The notes: generated by a model from the letters alone, not told the origin. A stretch of DNA of 64,000 nt from Prosthecobacter vanneervenii (GCF_014203095.1 NZ_JACHIG010000003.1:434001-498000), one strand, 5' to 3'; shown: positions 16,927 to 25,404, numbered from the stretch's first letter. Numbers and translations: made by a program.

Positions 16927-17238
16927 CTAGTTCGTACCCATGTCGATGGAATCCACATCGCTGGATCCGCCAGCCGTGGAGAACATGACCTTGGTGATGA
17001 TGAAGGCGAGACCGCCGATGCCGGCGCCCACCAGTCCATAAAGCACGCGCTCGGTGTTGCCCATCATGAACATCACTGCGGAGAAAAGCAGACCGCCGAA
17101 GGCAAGCACCAGGCCCACAAGGTTCAGGATGTTGATGATGCCGCTGAACTTGCTGGTCAGGTCGCTGGAGGAAGCGGCAAGCGGCATGGTAAAGCGCAGG
17201 ATGTTGGTGCCAAGAGTGGTGATGGCAATGGAGTTCAT
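16927..17238 (-). CDS. VirB2/TrbC-like pilin subunit
   Basis: The 103-residue product has two hydrophobic helices (about 35-57 and 64-85) separated by a short polar turn (GNTER), and a small acidic tail. Mature VirB2/TrbC pilins have this hairpin topology. The N-terminus is moderately hydrophobic but not a classic signal peptide. First gene of the virB-type operon. An 87-base gap with a strong hairpin separates it from the VirB3-like gene, consistent with separately tuned, higher expression. Confidence 0.65.
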   Translation of the reverse strand: MNSIAITTLGTNILRFTMPLAASSSDLTSKFSGIINILNLVGLVLAFGGLLFSAVMFMMGNTERVLYGLVGAGIGGLAFIITKVMFSTAGGSSDVDSIDMGTN

Positions 17239-17307
17239 TTCAGTGGATGATGTAGTTTGATAGGTGTTGGAGTCAGCTCGCGGGGCGTTTGCGCCGTCTG
17301 CTTGCCG

Positions 17308-17338
17308 TGTGACTAGCCCGGTGGCGCTGCGTTGTGAC
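17308..17338. promoter_or_regulatory. Two TGTGAC boxes upstream of the virB operon
   Basis: TGTGAC occurs at 17308-17313 and 17333-17338, as direct repeats 25 bases apart, in the 131-base gap between the sigma-factor gene and the pilin gene. The same hexamer occurs in the sigma-kinase and virD4 promoter regions. A shared control element is inferred. No clear -10 box can be assigned. Confidence 0.3.
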
Positions 17339-17369
17339 AGCTTTTCTCGCCGATTTGTCGGCGCAGCCT

Positions 17370-18122
17370 CTACTCCCGCCTCACCAGCGCGTTTCTCAGA
17401 GCCGCCAGCTCCTCCTGCACCATCTCATCCGTGGGCGAGGCCAGCGTGCCTGCCACCATCGCTCTCATGATTTCACGAAAACGTTTTCTCAATCTTGAAA
17501 TGGATTGCCGCACCGCATCATGGGTCATCCCCAGCCGCGCCGCCAGCTCCGCATCATTTCCTGATCCCGCCTGAGTAGGATCCAGACGGGCACGCAGCAG
17601 TTGAAACTGCTCTTTTTTTCCCGCCTCTTCCTGCTCCTTGGCCAGCTGCTCCACAGTCGCCTCTATGATCCGCAGGGCGCACATGCGCTGGTAGATCAGC
17701 TCGGGCGTGCGGTGGTCCGGCGGTTGAATGGAAAGCTCGTCCTCCGCTTGCGAGGCCTCGATGGACAATATCTCCCGCCCTCCGCCACGCTTCTGCGCAG
17801 AGGACTGCCGCTGCCAGTGTTTGATGTGTCGGCTGAAGGCGGTTAGCAGATAATTTCTCATGCGCCCAAGCGACGAATCAGCACTCGAAAACAAAGCCTT
17901 CTCTAACACAAAACTAAAGAAACTCTGCGTAAGGTCCTCTGCATCAGCAGGAGAGTGCCCTTGAAAGCGTGCGTATGAATAAATGGGCCGCCAGTAGATC
18001 TTGCATAGCTCATCCAGCGCCAGACGCCCGGCCTGCAGATCCCCCCCTTCACGTAATGCCAGCACCATGCTCCAGCGTGTAACCGGAAAGGCACCATGAT
18101 GCGTGGGGGAGGTCTTCGACAT
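17370..18122 (-). CDS. ECF-type sigma-70 factor (planctomycete/verrucomicrobial kinase-linked class)
   Basis: The product has 250 residues. Region 2 lies at about 25-110, with ADAEDLTQSFFSFVLEKA matching the core-binding and -10 recognition helices. Region 4 lies at about 185-225, with the helix-turn-helix DAELAARLGMTHDAVRQSIS and a basic RLRKRF end. The short start (MSKTSPTHHGAFPVTRWSMV) with a TRW element is typical of sigma factors paired with Ser/Thr kinases in Planctomycetes and Verrucomicrobia. It is divergent from such a kinase and lies on the virB strand, 131 bases upstream of the pilin gene. It may therefore be co-transcribed with the T4SS or control it. Confidence 0.88.
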   Translation of the reverse strand: MSKTSPTHHGAFPVTRWSMVLALREGGDLQAGRLALDELCKIYWRPIYSYARFQGHSPADAEDLTQSFFSFVLEKALFSSADSSLGRMRNYLLTAFSRHIKHWQRQSSAQKRGGGREILSIEASQAEDELSIQPPDHRTPELIYQRMCALRIIEATVEQLAKEQEEAGKKEQFQLLRARLDPTQAGSGNDAELAARLGMTHDAVRQSISRLRKRFREIMRAMVAGTLASPTDEMVQEELAALRNALVRRE

Positions 18123-18151
18123 GCCGGTAAACTAGAAGCAAGCTAACGCTT

Positions 18152-18190
18152 CTGTGACACATAAGGTTATAAAAAAATAATCCGTCACAG
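18152..18190. promoter_or_regulatory. Inverted repeat CTGTGAC-N25-GTCACAG between sigma and kinase genes
   Basis: The 180-base divergent region contains a perfect 7-base inverted repeat flanking an AT-rich core with ATAAAAAAATAAT. The arms are the same TGTGAC element seen near virB2 and virD4. The symmetry suits either one operator dimer or two back-to-back promoters, each with TGTGAC as its upstream element. The sigma factor encoded next to it is the obvious candidate to recognise it. Confidence 0.45.
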
Positions 18191-18302
18191 TCTTGATTCT
18201 ACTTGTGTAAATCAGGCGTGCTGGCAGCGCGACATGCTTTTACTGGCATGAGCCCTGCATCGGCTCCCGATCCACCATGTTTTTTCCCACGTCCCATTGC
18301 TG

Positions 18303-20276
18303 ATGAGCGCCCCTTCCCCCGGGCAAGATGCCCGTGACAGCTCCGACACTTCACTCGCCCAGTCCCCTCTCCTGGGCCTGAATCCCGTGGGCCTCATGGA
18401 CGGAGTTCTGGCCGGCCAGGCCACGGATTGGGAACCGCCGCTCGCCGAGGAGCTAGAGCCATGCTTTCCTGGCTACACAGATTTCCGCTTCCTCGACCGC
18501 GGCGGCATGGGCGCGGTCTATTCCGCCCTGCAAAACTCCCTGGAGCGCCGTGTCGCGGTTAAAATTCTGCCCCCAGACCTCGGCAATGACACCCTCTTTG
18601 TGGATGGCTTCCACCGCGAGGCACGCCTGCTGGCGCGGCTGCAGCATCCTCACGTCGTCGCGATCTATGACTTCGGCCGCAATGCAGCAGGCCATCTCTT
18701 CATCGTCATGGAGTATGTGGACGGCACCTCTCTCCTTGAAATCATGAAAAAAGACCGGCTTCCCCTGCAGCGCACGCTCCAGGTCATCGCCCAGGTCTGT
18801 GAAGCACTCCAGTTCGCGCATGACCACGGCGTCATCCACCGCGACATCAAGCCCACCAACATCCTCATCGACAGTCGTGACAACGTCCGCGTGGCGGATT
18901 TCGGCCTCGCCAGGCTGGCCAAGGCCGAAGGCACCACCACGACTCAGACGCGCAGCTCCATGATCATGGGCACTCCGGTTTACGCCGCCCCTGAACAGCG
19001 CCGCCTCGGAAATGACGTGGACCACCGCGCAGACATCTTCAGCTTGGGGGTCACTCTCTATGAAATGATCACCGGCCACTTCCCGGTCGGCGTCTTTGAG
19101 GCCCCCTCCAAAAAAGCCGGCAGCCCTCCCGGACTGGACAAGATCGTGACAAAGGCCCTCCGCGAAAACCCGGCGGAGCGCTACCAAAGCGCCACAGAAA
19201 TGCGTCAGGCCGTCCTGCGCGCTGCAGACCGGATGGTCCGGCCCATGATCCAGCGCACCATCACAAAGCGGCCCATGATCTCCATGATGACCACAATCAT
19301 CGTGACCGCCGCTCTCATTTACCTCTTCGACGAGGTGAACAAGCAGGTGCTGCAAAAGATCCCCCCCGCACCAGTAGTTCAGCCTCTGCAAAACTTCACT
19401 CTGGTGCCGCTCAACAACACCTTCTCCCTGCTCAACACCCGCATGACATGGCATCGCGCTCAGGTGCAGGCCGAGGTGCTGCCGGATGCAGAGCTCGCCA
19501 GCATTCACTCCGCCGCCGAACTCGCGGAGGTGCACCAGTTGCTCGAAGAGCACGGCATCCATTCCAGCGTATGGACAGGCGGCTTGCTCAAAGAATCCTT
19601 GGACAAATGCACTTGGACCGACGGCACGCCGTGGGATTTCGAAGCCTGGATGCCATCCGCTGGCGAACCACCCGTCGTCGTCACGGAGATCCAGCCAAAA
19701 AACGACGGCACCCTGCGCACCCCGCGTGGAGACACGCCTGACTGGATCGAACTCCACAACCCCTCGTCCAAGCCCGTGGATCTCACCGGCTGGCGTCTCA
19801 CCCACTTCCAGGGGCAGGGTCGCGAGTTTTTTGAGGACCGCCTCGGCATCGGTCTGCCTCCAGGCTCCCCTGCCCTGATGCTCGCTCCTGGGGAATACCG
19901 CGTCATCTATTGCAGCGCCATATCGGAAGATGAGGAAAACACACCCCAGTTTCACTTCCGTTTGGAGGCTCAGCGCGGGCGCATCGCATGGGCGGATCCG
20001 CGTGGCCGCATCATCCAGTCCTTCAACACCGCTTGGAATAACTTCCCCGCCAACGCCTCCATCACCTCAGATCCTGCGGGAAACAACTGGGGCATCAGCC
20101 CTCAGCCATCCCCCGGAAAGCCCAATCCACCGCCTGTCCGCCCTCTGGCCATCGATGTCACCCCCCATCCTCCGGAGCGTCAGGCAGTCATGCTCCTGCC
20201 TCAGTTCAACAGCCGCTGGTGCACCGCTCCGCTGGACCGCAATGCACTGCCCTTGATCCGTCATCGGAAAAAATAA
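18303..20276 (+). CDS. Transmembrane Ser/Thr protein kinase with C-type-lectin-like and lamin-tail domains
   Basis: The product has 657 residues from the ATG at 18303. The cytoplasmic kinase domain spans about 58-310: Gly loop RGGMGAVY (66-73), catalytic Lys87, HRD at 179-181, DFG at 199-201 and APE at 229-231, all intact. One membrane helix follows at about 325-342. The outer part has a C-type-lectin-like fold (about 365-455, with WTGG and CTWTDGTPWDFEAW) and then a lamin-tail domain (about 460-600, PDWIELHNPSSKPVDLTGWRL). This is a receptor kinase with external ligand-binding modules. It is divergent from the ECF sigma gene, so phosphorylation control of that factor is likely but inferred. 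Confidence 0.9.
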   Translation: MSAPSPGQDARDSSDTSLAQSPLLGLNPVGLMDGVLAGQATDWEPPLAEELEPCFPGYTDFRFLDRGGMGAVYSALQNSLERRVAVKILPPDLGNDTLFVDGFHREARLLARLQHPHVVAIYDFGRNAAGHLFIVMEYVDGTSLLEIMKKDRLPLQRTLQVIAQVCEALQFAHDHGVIHRDIKPTNILIDSRDNVRVADFGLARLAKAEGTTTTQTRSSMIMGTPVYAAPEQRRLGNDVDHRADIFSLGVTLYEMITGHFPVGVFEAPSKKAGSPPGLDKIVTKALRENPAERYQSATEMRQAVLRAADRMVRPMIQRTITKRPMISMMTTIIVTAALIYLFDEVNKQVLQKIPPAPVVQPLQNFTLVPLNNTFSLLNTRMTWHRAQVQAEVLPDAELASIHSAAELAEVHQLLEEHGIHSSVWTGGLLKESLDKCTWTDGTPWDFEAWMPSAGEPPVVVTEIQPKNDGTLRTPRGDTPDWIELHNPSSKPVDLTGWRLTHFQGQGREFFEDRLGIGLPPGSPALMLAPGEYRVIYCSAISEDEENTPQFHFRLEAQRGRIAWADPRGRIIQSFNTAWNNFPANASITSDPAGNNWGISPQPSPGKPNPPPVRPLAIDVTPHPPERQAVMLLPQFNSRWCTAPLDRNALPLIRHRKK

Positions 20277-20293
20277 CCCATTGCCAGCATTGA

Positions 20294-20369
20294 TGGCGCA
20301 CCCGGCAGGGATCGAACCTGCGACCGGCCGATTAGAAATCGGCTGCTCTATCCACTGAGCTACAGGTGC
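20294..20369 (-). tRNA. tRNA-Arg (anticodon UCU)
   Basis: The minus strand folds as a full 76-base cloverleaf with encoded CCA. The 7-base acceptor pairs GCACCTG with CGGGTGC (one G-U). The anticodon stem GCCGA/TCGGC encloses the loop TTTCTAA, giving anticodon UCU. The T arm is GCAGG-TTCGATC-CCTGC. The 3' end faces the sigma/T4SS side, the orientation used when integrative elements insert into tRNA 3' ends. Confidence 0.95.
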
Positions 20370-20603
20370 ATTTTCTGGGGAAATACAGCATCCCCACCGC
20401 TTCACAACTTGGTTTTTCACGGTCTGCTTCCACGGTCACGACCTGATCACCGCGAGGCATCGGAAAAAACAACGCTGCAAAACTCGGCGCGTTATAGGTT
20501 GCTACTATGCCCTCCTTTGCCCGGATGGCAAAGGAGTTTGGCTGCCTCCCCCGCTCTCTCCTCTGTCCAAAATCCGCCTCCACGCGCCTCTCATAGTCCA
20601 TCC

Positions 20604-22229
20604 ATGACTCGCCGCCCCCTCATCCTCGCCGCACTTCTGGCACTGCCGCTCCACGCCGCCACCGAGGCAGACATCTGCATCTACGGCGGCACCAGCGCAG
20701 GCGTCATCGCCGCCGTGCAGGCATCCAGAGAGGGCCGCTCCGTCATCCTCGTCGAGCCAGGCCAGCACCTCGGCGGCATGAGCGTCGAAGGCCTCGGCGG
20801 TACCGACATCGACAACCACAAGGAGTTCCAAAACAGCCCCGCCGTCGGCGGCCTCACCCTCGAGTTCTACCGCCGCATCAGCGCCCGCTACCACCGCGAG
20901 GCCAAGTTCGACGCCATGGTGCAGCAGCGCTTGAAAAACTCATCCCTCTGGGGCTTCGAGCCCCACGTCGCCGAATCCGTTTTCGACGACTGGGTCCGCG
21001 AATCCCCCCGCATCACCGTCCTGCGCGGCCATCGTCTCAAAGAAAAAGACGGCGTCGCAAAATCCGGCACCCGCATCACCGCCATCCATTGTGAAAACGG
21101 TGCCGAAATCCGCGCCCGCATCTTCATCGACGCCACCTACGAGGGCGATCTCCTCGCCTTCGCAGGCATCAGTTTCACCGTCGGCCGCGAGGGCAATGCC
21201 AAATACGGCGAAACCAAAAACGGCATCCGCACAGACACCCGCCACGGCCAGTTGGATAAGCGCATCGATCCCTACCTCACCCCCGGCACCCCCTCCAGCG
21301 GCCTCATCTTCGGCGTGCAGGATTCTCCCCTCGGTCAGCACGGCACCGCAGACGAAAGCATCCAGGGCTACGCCTTCCGCCTCTGCCTCACCAAAAACCC
21401 CGCCAACCGCATCCCCTTTGAAAAGCCCGCCGGATACGACCCCGCGCACTATGAGCTGCAGCGCCGCTACATCGCCGCAGGCGGCGTCATCTCACCACCC
21501 GGTGCCAATCTCCCCAATGGCAAAACCGACCCCGGCTCCTGGCACTCACTCGCTGGAAACTTCACCGGCTGGAATCATCGCTACCCCATCGCCACCTACG
21601 CCGATCGCGAGCTCATGCTCCGCACCAGCCGCGACTACATCCAGGGCGTTTACTGGTTCATGGCCCACGATCCCTCCGTCCCCGAGGCCCAGCGCCTCAC
21701 CTGGTCCGCATGGGGCCGCTGCAAAGACGAATTCACCGACAACGACGGCTGGCCCCGCATCTTCTACATCCGCAATGGCCGCCGCATGGTCAGCGACTTC
21801 GTCCTCACCGAAGCCCACGTCCGCAAAAACGACCCCGAACCTGTGGAAGACAGCGTCGGCCTCATCTGGTGGCCGCCGGATCTTCATCATGCCCGCCGCA
21901 TCGTCAAAGATGGACGCGTGTGGAATGAAGGCGCCGTCTTCAATGAATCAAAAGAAGCAGACTGGATCCCCTGCGGCATCCCCTATCGCTCACTCGTGCC
22001 CCGCACCTCAGAGTGCACCAATCTCCTCTCCCCCACCTGCCCCTCCTCCAGCTACGTCGCCTACGGTGCTTACCGCATCGAGTTCACCTTCATGATCGCC
22101 GCCCAGTCAGCAGCCACCGCCGCCTCCATCGCCCTCGATCACTCCCAGGACATCCAGCAGGTCAGCTACCCCGCCCTGCGCACCCGCCTGCTCAAAGACG
22201 CCCAGATCCTCTCAGTCCCGCAAAAATAA
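20604..22229 (+). CDS. Secreted FAD-dependent oxidoreductase
   Basis: The product has 541 residues with a signal peptide (about 1-18). The FAD-binding Rossmann motif starts at about residue 22 (DICIYGGTSAGVIAAVQASR), followed by the EPG and LGGMSVEGLGG segments of the large FAD_oxidored family common in Verrucomicrobia and Bacteroidetes. The substrate is unknown. Relatives sit in glycan-degradation clusters. The frame is open 195 bases further upstream through tRNA-proximal sequence, but the ATG at 20604 is chosen because the signal peptide starts there. The following gene, on the same strand, is separated by 113 bases. Confidence 0.85.
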   Translation: MTRRPLILAALLALPLHAATEADICIYGGTSAGVIAAVQASREGRSVILVEPGQHLGGMSVEGLGGTDIDNHKEFQNSPAVGGLTLEFYRRISARYHREAKFDAMVQQRLKNSSLWGFEPHVAESVFDDWVRESPRITVLRGHRLKEKDGVAKSGTRITAIHCENGAEIRARIFIDATYEGDLLAFAGISFTVGREGNAKYGETKNGIRTDTRHGQLDKRIDPYLTPGTPSSGLIFGVQDSPLGQHGTADESIQGYAFRLCLTKNPANRIPFEKPAGYDPAHYELQRRYIAAGGVISPPGANLPNGKTDPGSWHSLAGNFTGWNHRYPIATYADRELMLRTSRDYIQGVYWFMAHDPSVPEAQRLTWSAWGRCKDEFTDNDGWPRIFYIRNGRRMVSDFVLTEAHVRKNDPEPVEDSVGLIWWPPDLHHARRIVKDGRVWNEGAVFNESKEADWIPCGIPYRSLVPRTSECTNLLSPTCPSSSYVAYGAYRIEFTFMIAAQSAATAASIALDHSQDIQQVSYPALRTRLLKDAQILSVPQK

Positions 22230-22290
22230 ACGTCACATCTCCCGCCCACACCCCCCATCATTCCATCGTCAAAACCACACACCTCCGGAC

Positions 22291-22320
22291 ATTAGTGTGA
22301 GATTAGTGTCCGATTAGTGG
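22291..22320 (+). repeat. Three ATTAGTG units at an exact 11-base period
   Basis: ATTAGTG occurs at 22291, 22302 and 22313, with the last unit 23 bases before the next gene's ATG. The 11-base spacing puts the units on one face of the helix, as for tandem regulator sites. It may equally be a simple intergenic repeat. Confidence 0.5.
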
Positions 22321-22342
22321 TTAAAACCTGCTCCTATCCACC

Positions 22343-23644
22343 ATGCAGCACATGAATCGCCGCACCTTCATCGCATCCGCTCTCGCCGCATCCGCTCTGC
22401 GTCCACTCCATGCCGCAGACGTCGCCACCGCCGCCGCTCAGGCCCACACCGAAATCTGGCGTCGCTTCATCGACAAATTCGGCATCATGATCGACTTCGC
22501 CGACCTCGACGGCAAAGTCTCCCTCCCCACCCCTGAAGAACTCCGCGCAGGCAAGCCCAACGCCCTCGGCTGGTGGGCCCCCATCGAAAACGGCGCCATG
22601 TTCAATGGCCTCTACATGGACGCCGCCCTCCTCCGCTGGCAGCGCACCCGCTCCACGGAAGACGCCGCCAAGGCCCGCAAACTCATGCAGGGCCTTCTCC
22701 ACCTCAATTCCATCAGCGACGTCAAAGGCTTCGTCGGTCGTGGCGTCGCTGAGGACGGCAAATCCCACTACCCCATGGGCTCCAATGACCAGACCCTCCC
22801 TTGGTTCCTCGGCCTCTGGCGCTACTGGAGCTCCGACCTCGCCACCGCAGAAGAAAAACAGCGCATCGCCAAACACCTCGTTGAGACGGCCGAAGTCATC
22901 GTCTCCATGAAATGGCAGATGCCCGCCGAGCAGCCCTTCGGCAAACGCGGCGGCTTCGGCGGCTTCAGCTTCGATAGCTCTCCCCGACTCCTCTTCGTCT
23001 GCAAAGCCCTCCACCAAGTCACCGGCGACGCCAAATGGGACCAGCTCTACCGCACCTCTCTCACTGAGCGCGGCGGCAAAGAAAACCTCACCCGCCTCGA
23101 GATCTGCCAGCACGGCATGGTCTTCGAATACGCCCGCTACCACACCTGGACCTCATGCACCTGCGTCGCCTCAGTCCGCGCCCTCTGGGAGATGGAAAAA
23201 GATGACACCATCCGCGCCGCCTACGCCCAGGGCCTCCAGGCCAGCGCCGACCTCGCCTTCAAGAGCCTCCCCATGGCGGAGAAATTCGACAACGCCGACA
23301 CCTCCCATTTCGAGATGGACTGGCGCGTCATGAATGCCGACTGGAAACCCCAGCAGACCGAGCAGGAGGCCCAGGACCTCGCGCACCTGCAGTTGAAAAA
23401 GTTCCACAAAGTCGCCCCCCGTCGCAGCAAAGAAACCGAGTTCGTCCGCGAGCCCACCGCCGCCGCCTGGGTCGTCACCCTCGCCCCAGACACCACCATC
23501 CTCAAATCCCGAGCCGCTGATGTCGAGCGCGTCATCGCCCACTACGACTACTCAAAGCTCTACTACTCCCAGTTCTTCTGGGCAGACTCCGCCTGGGAGC
23601 GCCTCGCCGCCGCCCAGGCCTCCACGCCCGCAGCACGCCGCTAG
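22343..23644 (+). CDS. Secreted protein, probable alpha/alpha-barrel, function unknown
   Basis: The 433-residue product has a twin-arginine-like signal (NRRTFIASALAASAL, cleaved near LHAAD). The body is helix-rich with regularly spaced Trp/aromatic segments (for example WRRFIDKFGIMIDFADLDG, LPWFLGLWRYW, FEYARYHTWTSC), resembling the (alpha/alpha) toroids of unsaturated-glycan hydrolases and lyases. No catalytic residues can be named. The ATG at 22352 is an alternative start. It follows the secreted FAD oxidoreductase, and joint work on an exported glycan is possible. Confidence 0.7.
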   Translation: MQHMNRRTFIASALAASALRPLHAADVATAAAQAHTEIWRRFIDKFGIMIDFADLDGKVSLPTPEELRAGKPNALGWWAPIENGAMFNGLYMDAALLRWQRTRSTEDAAKARKLMQGLLHLNSISDVKGFVGRGVAEDGKSHYPMGSNDQTLPWFLGLWRYWSSDLATAEEKQRIAKHLVETAEVIVSMKWQMPAEQPFGKRGGFGGFSFDSSPRLLFVCKALHQVTGDAKWDQLYRTSLTERGGKENLTRLEICQHGMVFEYARYHTWTSCTCVASVRALWEMEKDDTIRAAYAQGLQASADLAFKSLPMAEKFDNADTSHFEMDWRVMNADWKPQQTEQEAQDLAHLQLKKFHKVAPRRSKETEFVREPTAAAWVVTLAPDTTILKSRAADVERVIAHYDYSKLYYSQFFWADSAWERLAAAQASTPAARR

Positions 23645-23721
23645 CCCCCCTGCCGCTCCGCAGTCTCACAAAACGATTCTGCCAACCGCACACGACGAGC
23701 AACGCGCCAGCGTCTTGGACT

Positions 23722-23766
23722 GCGGTGGCAGAGATGCACGGCGCAAGCCTGCATCGCCGACACCGC
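23722..23766. repeat. Nested palindromic intergenic element
   Basis: GCGGTG at 23722-23727 pairs with CACCGC at 23761-23766, and inside it GATGC (23733-23737) pairs with GCATC (23751-23755). The 242-base gap has no convincing gene. Elements of this look are frequent between genes in Verrucomicrobia. Only one copy is seen here, so its repeat status is inferred. Confidence 0.4.
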
Positions 23767-23886
23767 TTTCGCGGGAGACGCCGCGTTCCCATATCCCACC
23801 CTCCACTCCGGCAGGAAAACTTTCGCGCATCCCCCCCTCTTCACCATGCATGACAAGCGCACGCTGCAGGCTATGAATAAGCCACC

Positions 23887-24198
23887 ATGACTTTGCATGC
23901 GGTGCTGCTGACCATAGGAGATGTTGTAGGCGTGCTAGCGCTGCTCAATTTCATGTTTGGCGCACCGCTGGAGAAGTCATGGCGGCAGTGCTGCATGAGA
24001 GCGGCAGTGCCGGTGGCCATTTGGTCGTCGTTTCGGCTGGCAACAATCATCGTTTTTCACGAGCCGTATGAGACTCCCATGCTGGGTTTCTTCCTCGCCC
24101 CGCTGGTGGCGGTTGGATATGCAGTGATCGCACGTGTCATTGTCCAGGAAGTGCTTTGGATCTGGAGGATTCTCGCACGGTCGGCCAAGATCTATTGA
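23887..24198 (+). CDS. Small hydrophobic membrane protein
   Basis: The product has 103 residues with about three membrane helices (5-24, 36-56, 64-95) and short charged loops (PLEKSWRQ). No family is recognised. Codon use is less C-rich than in the neighbouring upstream genes. No operon partner is visible, and a repeat-bearing gap follows. Confidence 0.5.
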   Translation: MTLHAVLLTIGDVVGVLALLNFMFGAPLEKSWRQCCMRAAVPVAIWSSFRLATIIVFHEPYETPMLGFFLAPLVAVGYAVIARVIVQEVLWIWRILARSAKIY

Positions 24199-24227
24199 TA
24201 CTCGCAAAATAAACTGGCATGGCTGGT

Positions 24228-24366
24228 CGAAGGCCAACGGCCTTCCGTATTTAAGCCCAGGGCCAGCGAGCCTAAGCGAGCGCCGCCCTGGGTATGCAAG
24301 CCGCCGGCAGGAAAGCAAAACCAGCGCCTTCTTCGTGCGCCGCATTCACCAGCAGCGTTTCTCCGC
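24228..24366 (+). repeat. Dispersed two-hairpin repeat, copy A
   Basis: Hairpin 1 is GAAGGCC-AAC-GGCCTTC (24229-24245). Hairpin 2 has stem CCCAGGGC/GCCCTGGG with a longer inner loop (to 24292). A conserved tail follows (GGAAAGCAAAACCAGC, then CCAGCAGCGTTT). Compared with copies at 25930 and 26914 the first stem has a different sequence but still pairs fully, so the structure is conserved rather than the letters. Confidence 0.75.
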
Positions 24367-24585
24367 CTCACCGCCGGAGGAGCTGTGTTCCATCGCGCCC
24401 CGGCTTCGACTCCACCATTCATCCGATCTCCGTTAGCGTCAGTCTTTTGATCAATCTTCAATAAGATGAAGAATAAAAATCCGGGCGGCCTTGCAGGGTG
24501 TTCCACGCAGCTTCCCTCTGGACGCTCACCTCCACTCACGCCAGAATACCAAAATCGGGAGCCTTCTTTCTCCATCCACGCACTC
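24367..24585. other. Rest of a 387-base gene-free stretch
   Basis: Apart from repeat copy A, the stretch 24199-24585 shows no supported gene, tRNA or terminator. The in-frame extension of the next gene into it (from 24466) lacks protein-like character. Confidence 0.5.
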
Positions 24586-25116
24586 ATGAAAACCCCTCTT
24601 CATCCATTCATGGTGCTGGCCGCATGCGGACTCGCGCTCAGCATCGCGGCGCATGTCATGGCGCTGGCAGGAGTGCCCATCCCTGGCGGCGGTCTAGTCT
24701 GGTTGCTTCACCTTGGCATTTTTGTCGTCTGGATCCCTGCGGTGCTTGCGTCGATTAAGATGACCCGGCACGCGAGCCGCAAAGACCTTTGGAAGGTGGC
24801 TCTGGCCGGATGTCCCGAATGGATGCGCCGCTCATTCTACGTTCTTACCGGCTATGCTTTTATTAATTTCATCCTGTTCTTCGCCTCCACGGCTGGGCAG
24901 GATCGCAAGAGCACCACGCACCTCGCAGAAGTGCGTGGTTTCTCCGGCCACTGGATGGCATTTTACGGTGCAGCCTTCGCAATCCTCTATTCCAGCATTC
25001 ATTCGCCGGGGTTGTATCGCGAGCGCAAGTGTCCACAGGGACACACCTCTTCACCCACCGCCCGCTTTTGTGCCGAGTGCGGCCATGACTTTTCCCATGA
25101 CGCAGAACACACCTGA
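24586..25116 (+). CDS. Four-helix membrane protein with C-terminal zinc ribbon
   Basis: The product has 176 residues from the ATG at 24586, where the hydrophobic N-terminus begins. Membrane helices lie at about 8-28, 35-55, 83-101 and 119-136. The C-terminus carries two Cys pairs (CPQGHTSSPTARFCAECGH) that form a zinc-ribbon-like knuckle, with C-x-x-G-H in place of the first CxxC. No named family is recognised. Confidence 0.65.
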   Translation: MKTPLHPFMVLAACGLALSIAAHVMALAGVPIPGGGLVWLLHLGIFVVWIPAVLASIKMTRHASRKDLWKVALAGCPEWMRRSFYVLTGYAFINFILFFASTAGQDRKSTTHLAEVRGFSGHWMAFYGAAFAILYSSIHSPGLYRERKCPQGHTSSPTARFCAECGHDFSHDAEHT

Positions 25117-25159
25117 CCCTGTGCCGCATCCACAATAGGTTCCTCACACCTCCGCCCCC

Positions 25160-25387
25160 ATGACCAGCAGCGTCACCGAGCTCATCTTCAACCGCTTCCT
25201 CGGCCTCGAATCATCTCGCGATGACGCGCATGTCAGCACGATGCACACTCCGATCCATCGCACCGCCGCTCTGTCACCATCAGTGATGCGGGCACTCCTG
25301 CCCGCACCCACATCGCTCTTTGACGTCACCGTGCTCTCTCCCACCCCAGTTCTGCAAACAACCGTCAACCACGGTCAACAACAGTAA
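25160..25387 (+). pseudogene. Truncated duplicate of the 5' end of the next thioesterase gene
   Basis: The first 19 codons (SSVTEL-FNRFLGLESS) are nearly identical in protein and DNA to the start of the gene at 25405, then similarity stops abruptly near 25213. The remaining 55 codons are Ser/Thr/Pro-rich with no fold. A tandem duplication with deletion is the simplest reading. It might still be translated as a short peptide. Confidence 0.6.
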
Positions 25388-25404
25388 ACCACCGTAAACT
25401 CCCC

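Noticed and set aside
17348..17363. Hairpin CGCCGA-TTTG-TCGGCG after the sigma gene as terminator
   Set aside because: No T-run follows on either strand and the stem is short.
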